Source: Oscillospiraceae bacterium (GTDB taxonomy: Bacteria > Bacillota > Clostridia > Oscillospirales > Oscillospiraceae). Taken from it: 14,605 nucleotides of DNA. Positions 1 to 7,358 of this stretch are shown piece by piece. The translations under genes were made by a program, and so were the position numbers. Below the pieces are notes generated by a model. The model worked only from the letters and a program-made list of their open reading frames with translations. It was not told where the DNA came from and did not search any database. Location: the NCBI GenBank assembly GCA_020025175.1, contig JAHHSM010000039.1, positions 1-14,605 of the forward strand. The letters run 5' to 3'. Within the stretch, counting starts at the first letter, position 1; each line of letters starts with the position of its first letter.

Positions 1-76
1 CACAAGATGCCAGAGGAAAAGTCCTTTTTAGCATCTGTGGGAAAAGCTGTGGTCGTGGGGCGTTATAGAACAGCTT
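1..76. repeat. Two adjacent hairpins at the window edge
   Basis: Two inverted repeats lie side by side. The first pairs AGATGC (5-10) with GCATCT (31-36), extended by CAC/GTG, and contains an inner AGGA/TCCT stem at 14-25. The second pairs AAGCTGT (44-50) with ACAGCTT (70-76). No open reading frame of note crosses them. They lie beyond the tRNA-Pro halves and could be terminator-like structures or the edge of a repeat or former mobile element. The structure is cut by the window boundary, so its full extent is unknown. Confidence 0.35.
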
Positions 77-160
77 AAAAGAATTTTCACTGCCGGTTTG
101 CCACCTGTTGCAAGGGGGTGTGCCGCTTTGTAAAATCCTCGATGGATGAGGCGGAAACTA

Positions 161-198
161 TCCCAAAGCAGGCGCGCTACCAACTGCGCTACACCCCG
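161..198 (-). pseudogene. tRNA-Pro(UGG) 5' half, copy 2 (truncated after anticodon loop)
   Basis: Read on the minus strand, 198 to 161 matches nucleotides 1-38 of a clostridial tRNA-Pro. It has a 7-nt acceptor strand CGGGGTG, a D-stem GCGC/GCGC enclosing AGTTGGTA, an anticodon-stem strand CCTGC and the loop TTTGGGA with anticodon TGG. The expected GCAGG partner strand, variable loop, T-arm and 3' acceptor strand are absent; TAGTTTCC follows instead. It cannot fold into a full tRNA. No 3' half is visible in the window. Confidence 0.75.
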
Positions 199-228
199 AT
201 ATTTAGTTTTGCGGCAGTTCGCACATGC

Positions 229-266
229 TCCCAAATCAAGCGCGATACCACCTTCGCTACACCCGG
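229..266 (-). pseudogene. tRNA-Pro(UGG) 5' half, copy 1 (truncated after anticodon loop)
   Basis: Minus strand 266 to 229 again gives exactly tRNA positions 1-38: acceptor CCGGGTG, D-stem GCGA/TCGC, anticodon-stem strand CTTGA and loop TTTGGGA. It differs from copy 2 at about six positions, including a compensated D-stem pair (A-T here, C-G in copy 2), so it derives from a different tRNA-Pro gene rather than a recent duplication. The downstream strand should be TCAAG but is GCATG, which does not pair. A 30-nt spacer (199-228) separates it from copy 2. A strong promoter lies about 37 bp upstream. Confidence 0.75.
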
Positions 267-273
267 TTATTAA

Positions 274-300
274 AAAGGCTCCAGCTCAACCAGAGCCTTT
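274..300 (-). terminator. Hairpin after tagD: terminator or tRNA leader stem
   Basis: AAAGGCTC (274-281) pairs perfectly with GAGCCTTT (293-300) around an 11-nt loop. On the minus strand the stem is followed by a short T run and then AATAA. It sits downstream of the tagD stop and is the natural intrinsic terminator of the surface-polymer operon. However, it also lies immediately after a strong minus-strand promoter (303-331), so it would form at the very 5' end of that promoter's transcript. Confidence 0.6.
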
Positions 301-302
301 AC

Positions 303-331
303 ATTATACTAATTCTATACGCATTTTTCAA
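303..331 (-). promoter_or_regulatory. Near-consensus sigma-A promoter facing the tRNA-Pro halves
   Basis: The minus strand has -35 TTGAAA (331-326), a 17-nt spacer and a perfect -10 TATAAT (308-303). This is one of the best sigma-A-type promoters in the window. Transcription would start near 297-295 and run into the hairpin and the two tRNA-Pro halves. No complete gene lies downstream inside the window. It probably once drove a tRNA-Pro gene. Confidence 0.65.
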
Positions 332-334
332 GTA

Positions 335-724
335 TTATTTCTGTAAATCTTGCTTAATTTTTGTGGTAGAAATTTCAGGCGTACGTGACAAGTACACAAC
401 TTCGCACTTTTCCTTCAAAAAATCAAATTTTCCTTTCCAGTCGTCACCGATGACAAACACATCAATATTATACTTGTCCACATCTGTACTCTTCTGCTCC
501 CAATTTTCTTCAGGCACAACCAAGTCTACATAGCGGATCGCTTCCAACATACGTTTGCGTTCCTCATAGGGAAAATAACACTTCTTCTGCTTGCAATTCC
601 AATTAAACTCATCCGTAGACAATGCTACCACAAGATAATCCCCCATAGACCTTGCACGGCGCAGCAGTTCAATATGTCCATAATGCAGCAAGTCAAAGGT
701 ACCATAGGTAATGACACGCTTCAT
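335..724 (-). CDS. tagD: Glycerol-3-phosphate cytidylyltransferase (TagD)
   Basis: This 129-residue enzyme would make CDP-glycerol from CTP and sn-glycerol 3-phosphate in the cytoplasm, the activated donor for glycerol-phosphate teichoic acids and related polymers. The length matches the TagD family. Visible motifs are the nucleotidyltransferase HxGH signature (HYGH, residues 14-17), GDDWKGKFD in the middle, and the C-terminal RTPEISTTKIK, equivalent to the family's RTxGISTT motif (here E replaces G). The ATG at 724 is preceded by AAAGGA at 740-735, which overlaps the stop region of the upstream glycerophosphotransferase; the gap is only 7 bp, so the two are probably translationally coupled. 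It is the last gene of the operon. Its product is used directly by its neighbour. FAD synthetase-like relatives are less likely given the TagD-specific motifs. Confidence 0.93.
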   Translation of the reverse strand: MKRVITYGTFDLLHYGHIELLRRARSMGDYLVVALSTDEFNWNCKQKKCYFPYEERKRMLEAIRYVDLVVPEENWEQKSTDVDKYNIDVFVIGDDWKGKFDFLKEKCEVVYLSRTPEISTTKIKQDLQK

Positions 725-731
725 CGATCAA

Positions 732-1868
732 TCATCCTTTCATCTTCTCAAGTATCCAGTCCGCACAGTGTGCCGATGCCTTACCATCTTCGCAAATTCC
801 AAATTCTGCACAAAAGGCATCCCAAGCACTCCCTGCCTCTTCCTGTTTCCAATTCTGGATTGCACTTTCCAGCGCATTATTACTTTCTGCAAGAGGAAAC
901 GGCATTTTACTCAGAGGAAAATAGAAATTACGATCTTTTTCATATGCCGCAATATCAGTTGCAAATTGGAAGCACGGCCGCTTTGTCAAGCCAAAATCGA
1001 ACATCAACGATGAATAATCGCTGATGACTACATCAGATGCTGCCAACAATTCCTGCATATCATCATAACGCGTTGCATCAATCGTATTGATCCCATCAAT
1101 ATCCAAATCCTTTGCTTTTGACATGACATTTGGATGCAATCGAATCAAAACCACCCATTGTCCGCCAAAGCGTTGCCCCAATGCCCTCTGCAAACGTGCA
1201 TAGTTTACAGCATAAGCATCCATACTGCCATCTGCACGGAAGGTCGGCGCATAGAGTACCATAGAATATCCTTCCGGTACCCCCAATGCTGTGCGCACCT
1301 TTTCTTTCACATTTTCTTCAGGCGCAAAAAAGATATCATTACGCGGCGAGCCAAATTCCAGCACTTCCCCACTATACCAAAACGATTCTTTATATATTTT
1401 TGTCATCAGTGCAGAATTTGATACAATCAAATCCGTCTGCGCACTATCGCGTCCGGCATATTGGGCATAGTCAGCCGGCAGGGATGCAGCTGCATCCTTC
1501 TCGATCCGCTTCAAAGCGAAGCCGTGCCACGTCTGCAAGTACCACTGACCGCTCTTTTTTACTCTTGCACCTTTTCGGCAATTATCGATCCAGACTTTCG
1601 CAGTACACAGCTCATAAATCCGGTTCCACAGCGTATTCCTCGCTGGGCGAACCCCTGGCGGCAACGTTTTTGCTGCCGCATCGTCATTTACCATCCAGAC
1701 AATATCCAAATCGCACTTTCTTTTCAGTAGCTCTTCAACAATCGCCTTGGAGTTATCACCATAACCTCGACCATAATAGCTGCTGATTACAATCTTATTT
1801 TTTTGTATCGGCAATACGCGCCCAAACGCCCACATACCTGCAGAAGCAGCCTTACGGATGATTTTCAT
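732..1868 (-). CDS. CDP-glycerol glycerophosphotransferase (TagB/TagF family)
   Basis: This 378-residue protein of the Glyphos_transf family would transfer glycerol phosphate from CDP-glycerol to a lipid-linked or glycan acceptor at the inner face of the membrane. Family landmarks are WHG followed by LK (residues 114-120), YAPTFR (206-211), RLHPN (243-247) and ISDYSS followed by FD (282-291). Its size fits a TagB-like priming or single-addition enzyme rather than a long bifunctional TagF, which usually carries an extra N-terminal domain. The ATG at 1868 lies inside the end of the flippase gene (17-bp overlap) and has AGGAGG six bases upstream. TagD follows 7 bp downstream. Whether it adds one side-group glycerol phosphate or polymerises cannot be told from sequence. 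Confidence 0.9.
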   Translation of the reverse strand: MKIIRKAASAGMWAFGRVLPIQKNKIVISSYYGRGYGDNSKAIVEELLKRKCDLDIVWMVNDDAAAKTLPPGVRPARNTLWNRIYELCTAKVWIDNCRKGARVKKSGQWYLQTWHGFALKRIEKDAAASLPADYAQYAGRDSAQTDLIVSNSALMTKIYKESFWYSGEVLEFGSPRNDIFFAPEENVKEKVRTALGVPEGYSMVLYAPTFRADGSMDAYAVNYARLQRALGQRFGGQWVVLIRLHPNVMSKAKDLDIDGINTIDATRYDDMQELLAASDVVISDYSSLMFDFGLTKRPCFQFATDIAAYEKDRNFYFPLSKMPFPLAESNNALESAIQNWKQEEAGSAWDAFCAEFGICEDGKASAHCADWILEKMKG

Positions 1869-3147
1869 GGAATCCCTCCTCTGTTTTGTTCGCTTTCATA
1901 CGGTCGCGGTAATGATACACAATCACTGCGCGATACAGGAAAATCAGTATTTCGGTAATCGATGTCAATACACCCAGCGTAATCATATCGATTCGTCCCA
2001 TGACGAACAACACAACAATTACGCAAACATAAAATGCAGAACCCAAAATTGTGGAATAATTTGCATGTTTTGCAAGCCCCATGGGTGAAAGTGTCGGAAA
2101 GCCCAAAATATAGCTGGGCAAAATCACAACCACAACAGGAAGCATAACGCGCAAAACATCAGCCGCTTCTGCATACTCCCTGCCAAAAAACCAAATACAT
2201 AAAGGCTCGGCAAAAATCGCAACTACAATACAGCCAGCAATAATAATCGGCATTAAAACGATAAGTACTTTCTTCACCATTTTAAAGTCTCGCTGCTTGA
2301 CCATATAAGGATAAAGACTGTCCGAAATGGGGGACATACCACTCTTCGCTGTTGTAATCAGCTTATCTGCAGAGGTATAGTAACCGGTCACCGCCCCCGT
2401 ACCGCTAATGATATTCAACATCACTGTATTGGTTGCTGTATAAACCGTAGTTGCAACACGGGAGAAGAAAAACGGCATCGACTGCTTTAGTACAGTCACC
2501 ACAGAAGCCAACGGAATCTTTGTAAATGTGATCTGCATTTTCTTCTTCAAGTGCCAATATACAAACACAAAGGCTGCACCGTTACCGATGATATTCAGTA
2601 CCGGAACCAAATAATACTGTGACGCGTCTTTCAATAGAACAAAAATCATCACGGTGAAAAACGCCTTGATACAGACAGCGCGAACCGTAATTACTTCCAT
2701 CTGCTCCAACCCACGATAAAGATAATCGGGCATCAGCGATGCCAGAAAAATCGAAATAAAGAACAGAAAATAAAGTTCAACATGATCGCCCCAAACACCG
2801 ATGGCCTGACACAGCACCAGCAAAACCGCCGAACACAGCAGTGCCAGCAGCAGCTTTGCCAACGTAATAGAGGTGAACAGCCTTGAAAGGTATTGTTTAT
2901 CATCTTTATGCAGCGCCACATCCGCAGTTCCTGACAAAATAAAACCAAAATCAATCACACTTTGGAAATAAACCATCGCTGCTGTTGCCGCACCGATCAA
3001 GCCAAATATAACAGGTCCCAATACACGCGTTTCATAGGGAACCACGATAAAACTGAAAAAATATGTGGAAAACTGCAAAATATAGAGCATCACTGTGTTT
3101 TTCAACAGGACACCGCGTTTTCCATTTACTTTTGTACGCAAATTCAA
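1852..3147 (-). CDS. Wzx-like polysaccharide/teichoic-acid flippase
   Basis: This 431-residue multi-pass membrane protein resembles the MOP-superfamily flippases (Wzx, RfbX, TacF type) that move undecaprenyl-linked repeat units across the membrane. The N-terminus has the typical short basic stretch followed by a hydrophobic helix and a VPYETRVLGP-type motif (residues 37-46), comparable to the P-Y-L-R-V-L-G region of this family. Alternating hydrophobic segments continue to about residue 415, consistent with about 12-14 helices. The start is TTG at 3147, supported by AAGGAAGG (3164-3157) nine bases upstream; no ATG fits. It follows the glycosyltransferase by 15 bp and overlaps the next gene by 17 bp. 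The transported unit is inferred to carry glycerol phosphate from the neighbouring tagD and glycerophosphotransferase. Confidence 0.88.
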   Translation of the reverse strand: MNLRTKVNGKRGVLLKNTVMLYILQFSTYFFSFIVVPYETRVLGPVIFGLIGAATAAMVYFQSVIDFGFILSGTADVALHKDDKQYLSRLFTSITLAKLLLALLCSAVLLVLCQAIGVWGDHVELYFLFFISIFLASLMPDYLYRGLEQMEVITVRAVCIKAFFTVMIFVLLKDASQYYLVPVLNIIGNGAAFVFVYWHLKKKMQITFTKIPLASVVTVLKQSMPFFFSRVATTVYTATNTVMLNIISGTGAVTGYYTSADKLITTAKSGMSPISDSLYPYMVKQRDFKMVKKVLIVLMPIIIAGCIVVAIFAEPLCIWFFGREYAEAADVLRVMLPVVVVILPSYILGFPTLSPMGLAKHANYSTILGSAFYVCVIVVLFVMGRIDMITLGVLTSITEILIFLYRAVIVYHYRDRMKANKTEEGFHENHP

Positions 3148-3162
3148 AATATTGTTCCTTCC

Positions 3163-4140
3163 TTAATGACCTTTCACGCGAAACAGCCAATACAAGATAC
3201 CATACCGCCGCTTTCTTAAAAGAGAAAACGCCAATTTCCGCGGTTTACTCAATTCACCGAGGTACGGATTGTGCTCATAACCTGGGAAATATTCTGCCAT
3301 ATACTCTGCAAACTCCGTAAGCAAAGGGCTTTTCCGATCAATCATCAGCACACGCACAGAGGCTGCCAAAAAAATATGATCGATTGCCAGGCGACACAGT
3401 TCATTTTTATAGGTTCCATACAGATCTTTTTCATGATAAAAATCCAACAGATCATCAAATGCCAAAAGAATCTCTCGATTACGCTCCGCCTTTGCATTTC
3501 TTGTAATGGACCCTTGCCGCACCACATAGTAATAAAACGCTTCCGGAACAGCCTCGATACGCTCTGCCAGTGCAAACAACTTCATCGTTGTACGGATGTC
3601 TTCAAACCAGACACGTCCTGGATAACGAATACCGCTGCCTGCAAAAAAGGTTCTGCGATAAATACGGTTGCATGCATTAGGCATTGCCATCAGCAAACGC
3701 GGATACTCTGCCAGCGTAAACGGTTTTCCCATAGGCAGCACATCCATATGTACCTCATCCGTATTTCCATTTTTGTCCATTCTGAATCCAAAGGTATAGA
3801 TATCACAATGTGTAGCTTCAATCCGTGCATCCAGTTTTTCAAGCATGTCCGGCGCAATGTAGTCATCGCTGTCAAGAAAGGCAAGGTATTCGCCCTTTGC
3901 CGCTTCTATGCCCGTATTGCGTGCCGCACCCAATCCACCATTTTTCTGGTGAATCACACGCAGCCTTGTGCCGTATTTTTCTGCCAGCGCATCACACAAT
4001 TCACCGGTTGCACCATCTGTGCTGCCGTCATCCACTAAAATCGCTTCCCAGTCTTCATAGGACTGGGCGACAACAGACACAACGCACTTTTCAAGATATT
4101 CTTTGACATTGTACGCCGGAATCACAATGCTGAATCTCAT
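3163..4140 (-). CDS. Family 2 glycosyltransferase
   Basis: This 325-residue GT-A fold enzyme opens with the classic FSIVIPAYN strand and has VDDGSTDG (residues 36-43), the NGGLGAARNTG motif (67-77) and the DxD-type metal/nucleotide site FLDSDD (88-93). The C-terminal half lacks obvious membrane helices, so it is probably a cytoplasmic, membrane-associated enzyme adding one sugar to the lipid-linked unit. Donor and acceptor sugars cannot be read from sequence. The ATG at 4140 overlaps the stop of the upstream polymerase (ATGA), with AGAGAGG at 4157-4151 as ribosome binding site, so it is coupled to that gene. It is the only recognisable sugar transferase in the operon; the initiating sugar-phosphate transferase must be elsewhere. 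Confidence 0.92.
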   Translation of the reverse strand: MRFSIVIPAYNVKEYLEKCVVSVVAQSYEDWEAILVDDGSTDGATGELCDALAEKYGTRLRVIHQKNGGLGAARNTGIEAAKGEYLAFLDSDDYIAPDMLEKLDARIEATHCDIYTFGFRMDKNGNTDEVHMDVLPMGKPFTLAEYPRLLMAMPNACNRIYRRTFFAGSGIRYPGRVWFEDIRTTMKLFALAERIEAVPEAFYYYVVRQGSITRNAKAERNREILLAFDDLLDFYHEKDLYGTYKNELCRLAIDHIFLAASVRVLMIDRKSPLLTEFAEYMAEYFPGYEHNPYLGELSKPRKLAFSLLRKRRYGILYWLFRVKGH

Positions 4141-5666
4141 TTAGAAGCTACCTCTCTTTTTCCGCGCTTACACCGATTGATTACTTTTTGCGCTGCCGTC
4201 TCTTCCCCGTCATACTTTTTAATACATACCAGATAGAAGATAACCGCTAAAATGACAGACAGATAAAACGAAGAGTTCGGACGACGCAGCACACCGGCTG
4301 TAAAGTACGCATTCACGATTGCAATGCACAATGAAATACCGAAAGCGCCAGCTGCTGGTGTAAAGTACTTTTTCGCATCCTTTTTCAATGCCCAGAGAAT
4401 CAGGACCCAAAAATATGCGATAAATGCAATCATCATACCAAGACCAACGGCACCAAACAGATAGTACACACCGTGGAAGTCATTTTCCACATCGTAATTC
4501 ATATCCTTCCAAATCATGCGTTGAAGCTCCATACCAAAGAACTTGCTTCCCAAGGGATGTTCCGTTTGGAGCAATTCACAGTAGGTGATTTTTCGGTTAC
4601 GCGCATTCGTCAACTGCGTTACATCATATGTATAATTATAGGCATTAATCACTGTATTTACAGTAAAACGACGGCTCAAATCGTTGCTGTAAAACGTGTA
4701 GATCGGTGCCAGTACATAGCGTTTCTGCGCATCGGTCAGATCTTCAAACTTCAGCATCTGCTCATCCTCGGATAATTCCAGATGCTCCAGACTCTCCTCC
4801 AGTTCCTCAGAAACGTAACCCTGCTGTGTTGCAGTATGACTTGACTGATAATTTTGATTCTTATACATGGGGCTATACTTAATGCAGCCGGCTATAACGA
4901 TCATGCACACAAACAGCGCCGCTATACGTTTCCAGTCTACACGGCGTGTCACGATAAATACAAAGGTTAAGCAGACAGTTGTCGCAACCATTGCTGCAAA
5001 TGCAAGACGTGTGCCAATATAAAACAGCTGAATATAGGCCAGTGCCGTTGTCAGCCACAAAAGCCACCGATGCTTACTCTCATAAGCCTGCCATACAACA
5101 ACCGGTGTCAGCATGCTCAAAACAGCGCTTTGCGCATTGCTTGTACCAAACCAGCCCATACGGCCCAAATGGCTCAATTCATAGGTAGGATTGCAAGTAT
5201 CCGTTAAAATACTGATCAACAGAACTGCTGTAATCATTACAAAATTCAATATAAATCCACGTTTGATTCCTTCAAAGCAGCGATTATTCCGCCTCATAAA
5301 AGTAATAAAGCAAACAGCAAACAAAGGCATCTGCACAACACGCACATAATTGATCAGGTCTGTAATCGGGCTTAAATACCCCTTTTGCATACAGAACAAA
5401 CAGTGAAATGCCCACAGTAATCCACATGCAAATCCTGCAATCAGATACACCCGCTTTTTATGAGACAGGCAAAATCCCATGAATGCCACCACTGCAAGCA
5501 CACCCATACGCAGAATAAGGGTCAGCGTATTGCCAACGCCAAGCACCGTCTGCCAGTACGACATAATATCCATCAACGGCTGCAATACAAAAATCAGTGT
5601 GACAAAATGCGGAAGATTACGAATTAACCAAGACTGTTGAGTTTCAAGACTTTCTGCAGCAGTCAT
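4137..5666 (-). CDS. Wzy/WaaL-like O-antigen polymerase or ligase (paralogue B)
   Basis: This 509-residue polytopic membrane protein has about 12 hydrophobic segments and one large, probably extracellular, hydrophilic loop (residues about 264-395). Features expected of the O-antigen polymerase/ligase superfamily are a conserved arginine after a helix (GTRLAFAA, R220) and a histidine motif just after the big loop (ENDFHGVY, H398), resembling the HNxxL motif of WaaL/Wzy proteins. It shares many blocks with the adjacent gene: LQPxMDIxSxWQ, NAQSAVLSM, KxSPMYxN, AGVLRRPN. The loop contains an acidic stretch (about 286-314). The ATG at 5666 has AAAGGG eight bases upstream and follows its paralogue by 5 bp. 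It could polymerise repeat units or attach finished chains; the two activities cannot be separated by eye. Confidence 0.82.
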   Translation of the reverse strand: MTAAESLETQQSWLIRNLPHFVTLIFVLQPLMDIMSYWQTVLGVGNTLTLILRMGVLAVVAFMGFCLSHKKRVYLIAGFACGLLWAFHCLFCMQKGYLSPITDLINYVRVVQMPLFAVCFITFMRRNNRCFEGIKRGFILNFVMITAVLLISILTDTCNPTYELSHLGRMGWFGTSNAQSAVLSMLTPVVVWQAYESKHRWLLWLTTALAYIQLFYIGTRLAFAAMVATTVCLTFVFIVTRRVDWKRIAALFVCMIVIAGCIKYSPMYKNQNYQSSHTATQQGYVSEELEESLEHLELSEDEQMLKFEDLTDAQKRYVLAPIYTFYSNDLSRRFTVNTVINAYNYTYDVTQLTNARNRKITYCELLQTEHPLGSKFFGMELQRMIWKDMNYDVENDFHGVYYLFGAVGLGMMIAFIAYFWVLILWALKKDAKKYFTPAAGAFGISLCIAIVNAYFTAGVLRRPNSSFYLSVILAVIFYLVCIKKYDGEETAAQKVINRCKRGKREVASK

Positions 5667-5671
5667 TCACA

Positions 5672-7195
5672 TCACCCTTTCTCTTTTTTATCAGGACAGA
5701 CCTTCTCAATCTTTTGAGAATTGTCATAATTTCGAATCATAATAAGAAAATAAATCACCGCCAAAATAATTGACAGGTAAACGGAAGCATTCGGTCTTCT
5801 CAGCACACCTGCTGTTGCATACGCATGCATAAGCCCCATAAGCAAAGCAATACCGTAGCCTCCTGCTGCCAATGTGTAATATCTTTTCGCATTTTTCATC
5901 AGTGCCCAAAGAATTAAGCCTATGAAATACAGCAAAAATGCACCCAGCAGCAAAAGCCCTGCCCAGCCATACAGCATGTAGATCCCATGGAAATCATTTT
6001 CCAAGTCATAATTTTCATCCAAATATGTCATATCCCCAAGCTCAAGGCCAAAAAGATGCGACATCATCGGCGAATCTTCCATCATCATGCCGCAGAAGTT
6101 CTTCTTCTCCAATCTTGCGCTGGCAATATCCGATACCTCTGTACTATACCCATAAGCATCGGCCACACGCTGCAAACCATACTTCTCTACAAGACCACCT
6201 AAATAATAGCTGTAGGCACCTGATATACTGTGCAGCCTGTATGCTTCGCCTTCCAACCCATGATCCTCTGCCCAGGTACTATCACTTTCTACCATCAAAT
6301 CTATGAGTGTCTGTTTGATGTCCGCATTTTCTGCTACACGCAGTCGATTTTGATACATCGGTGACCACTTAAAGCAGCCAACGCAAATAGTGGCACAGAT
6401 CAGAAGTGCAAAAATAGAACGCTTCTTACTCCTGTCAGCAACCAAAATTGTAAATGTAAGACCTGCAGCTGTCGCCAAAAGCGCCGCAAAAGACAAGCGT
6501 GTCCCCAAAAAATATAAAATCCCAAAACCAAGAGCGCATATTGCAAACTGATAAAATACATGCTTGGTTTCCTTTTGTATAGCACCCATAACCACTATAG
6601 GCACCGTCATAGAAAGCACGGCACTTTGCGCATTCGTCGTTGCAAACCATCCTAAAATGCCCAGGGATTTATTTGCATAGGTATAGGGGTTTGTACCAGT
6701 GATTACGCTGATAAGCTCTACTGCCCCAATCAAAAGCACCACTGCCAAAAGACTTTTTTGAATAGTCTGATAGCCACGTTCTCCGCTTTTTTTCAAAAAA
6801 GTGATAAAGCATAGGGTAAAAATCGGAATTTGCGCTACACGCACCAAATTCGCAGTATCCAAGAGAATCGCAGAGAAACCTACAACTTCACCATCACCTG
6901 GAAGAGTCATTGCATCTACCTGCAAAATTGCTGCAATATGGCATGCTGCAAACACCAGCAATATTACCCCTAGCGCCGCATAAACCCGTTTTCGATCCGA
7001 CAGTACAAACCCAGCTGCTGCAACTGCTGCAAGAATCGCAAAGCGCAGAACCAGAGTAAGTGTATTTTCCATCCCCATCTCACTCTGCCAAAAAGAGATA
7101 ATATCCATCACAGGTTGAAGCAGAATCAATCCTGCAAGTATCTGTGGAATATGTTCCTCCAAAAAGGTTTTCGGTTGTAAAGTACCTTTTCCCAT
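5672..7195 (-). CDS. Wzy/WaaL-like O-antigen polymerase or ligase (paralogue A)
   Basis: This is the first gene of the surface-polymer operon: 507 residues, a polytopic membrane protein with a large outer loop (about 280-398). It is clearly homologous to the next gene. Shared landmarks include LQPVMDIISFWQ (26-37), NAQSAVLSM (188-196), GTRLSFAA (R233), KWSPMYQN (276-283), ENDFHGIYMLYG (H403) and AGVLRRPN (462-469). Compared with paralogue B it has an insertion around residues 95-112 (DAMTLPGDGEVVGF), and its outer loop sequence is almost unrelated, so acceptor or donor specificity has probably diverged. The start is fixed: an in-frame TGA immediately precedes the ATG at 7195, and AAAGGA (7210-7205) lies nine bases upstream. 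Wzy polymerase versus WaaL-type ligase is unresolved. Confidence 0.82.
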   Translation of the reverse strand: MGKGTLQPKTFLEEHIPQILAGLILLQPVMDIISFWQSEMGMENTLTLVLRFAILAAVAAAGFVLSDRKRVYAALGVILLVFAACHIAAILQVDAMTLPGDGEVVGFSAILLDTANLVRVAQIPIFTLCFITFLKKSGERGYQTIQKSLLAVVLLIGAVELISVITGTNPYTYANKSLGILGWFATTNAQSAVLSMTVPIVVMGAIQKETKHVFYQFAICALGFGILYFLGTRLSFAALLATAAGLTFTILVADRSKKRSIFALLICATICVGCFKWSPMYQNRLRVAENADIKQTLIDLMVESDSTWAEDHGLEGEAYRLHSISGAYSYYLGGLVEKYGLQRVADAYGYSTEVSDIASARLEKKNFCGMMMEDSPMMSHLFGLELGDMTYLDENYDLENDFHGIYMLYGWAGLLLLGAFLLYFIGLILWALMKNAKRYYTLAAGGYGIALLMGLMHAYATAGVLRRPNASVYLSIILAVIYFLIMIRNYDNSQKIEKVCPDKKEKG

Positions 7196-7311
7196 TCAGT
7201 GTTATCCTTTCGTATTTACCTCCGGAATGCCTCAAGGCATCACCGAAAACATAATAATTGGTCCAAAAAGCAGCAAAAACGCAGCTATAAAACCTTTATT
7301 TAAGCGCACAA
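7196..7311 (-). promoter_or_regulatory. Leader/promoter region of the surface-polymer operon
   Basis: This gap between metK and the six-gene operon should contain the operon promoter, but none is convincing. The best minus-strand pair is TTGTGC, 16 nt, TATAGC just after the metK terminator; TTGCTG, 17 nt, TATGTT is an alternative. A small hairpin ATGCC-TTGA-GGCAT (7240-7227) sits in the leader, and an unused GGAGG (7223-7219) lies upstream of the real ribosome binding site. Read-through from metK is possible. Confidence 0.3.
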
Positions 7312-7343
7312 CGCTCCGCTCGGCATAAAAACCGGGCGGAGCG
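7312..7343 (-). terminator. Hairpin terminator after metK
   Basis: CGCTCCGCTCGG (7312-7323) pairs with CCGGGCGGAGCG (7332-7343) through 12 pairs, one of them G-U, around an 8-nt A-rich loop. The very stable stem lies 15 bp after the metK stop. On the minus strand no good T tract follows, so termination may be partial, allowing some read-through into the surface-polymer operon. Confidence 0.6.
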
Positions 7344-7358
7344 AATGTATGTATTAAA

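Noticed and set aside
28..234. 68-residue open frame on the minus strand
   Set aside because: It runs through tRNA-Pro half copy 2 and the spacer; the peptide RGVAQLVARLLW is the usual chance translation of a tRNA 5' half. It has no ribosome site.
161..266. Group I intron or split-tRNA arrangement joining a distant 3' half
   Set aside because: Only 30 nt separate the two halves and no 3' tRNA half, intron core or complementary guide stem is visible in the window, so a split tRNA gene cannot be supported here.
3271..4038. 255-residue plus-strand frame opposite the glycosyltransferase
   Set aside because: It has a Cys/His/Arg-rich, low-information composition typical of antisense shadows, and the minus-strand gene has complete motifs.
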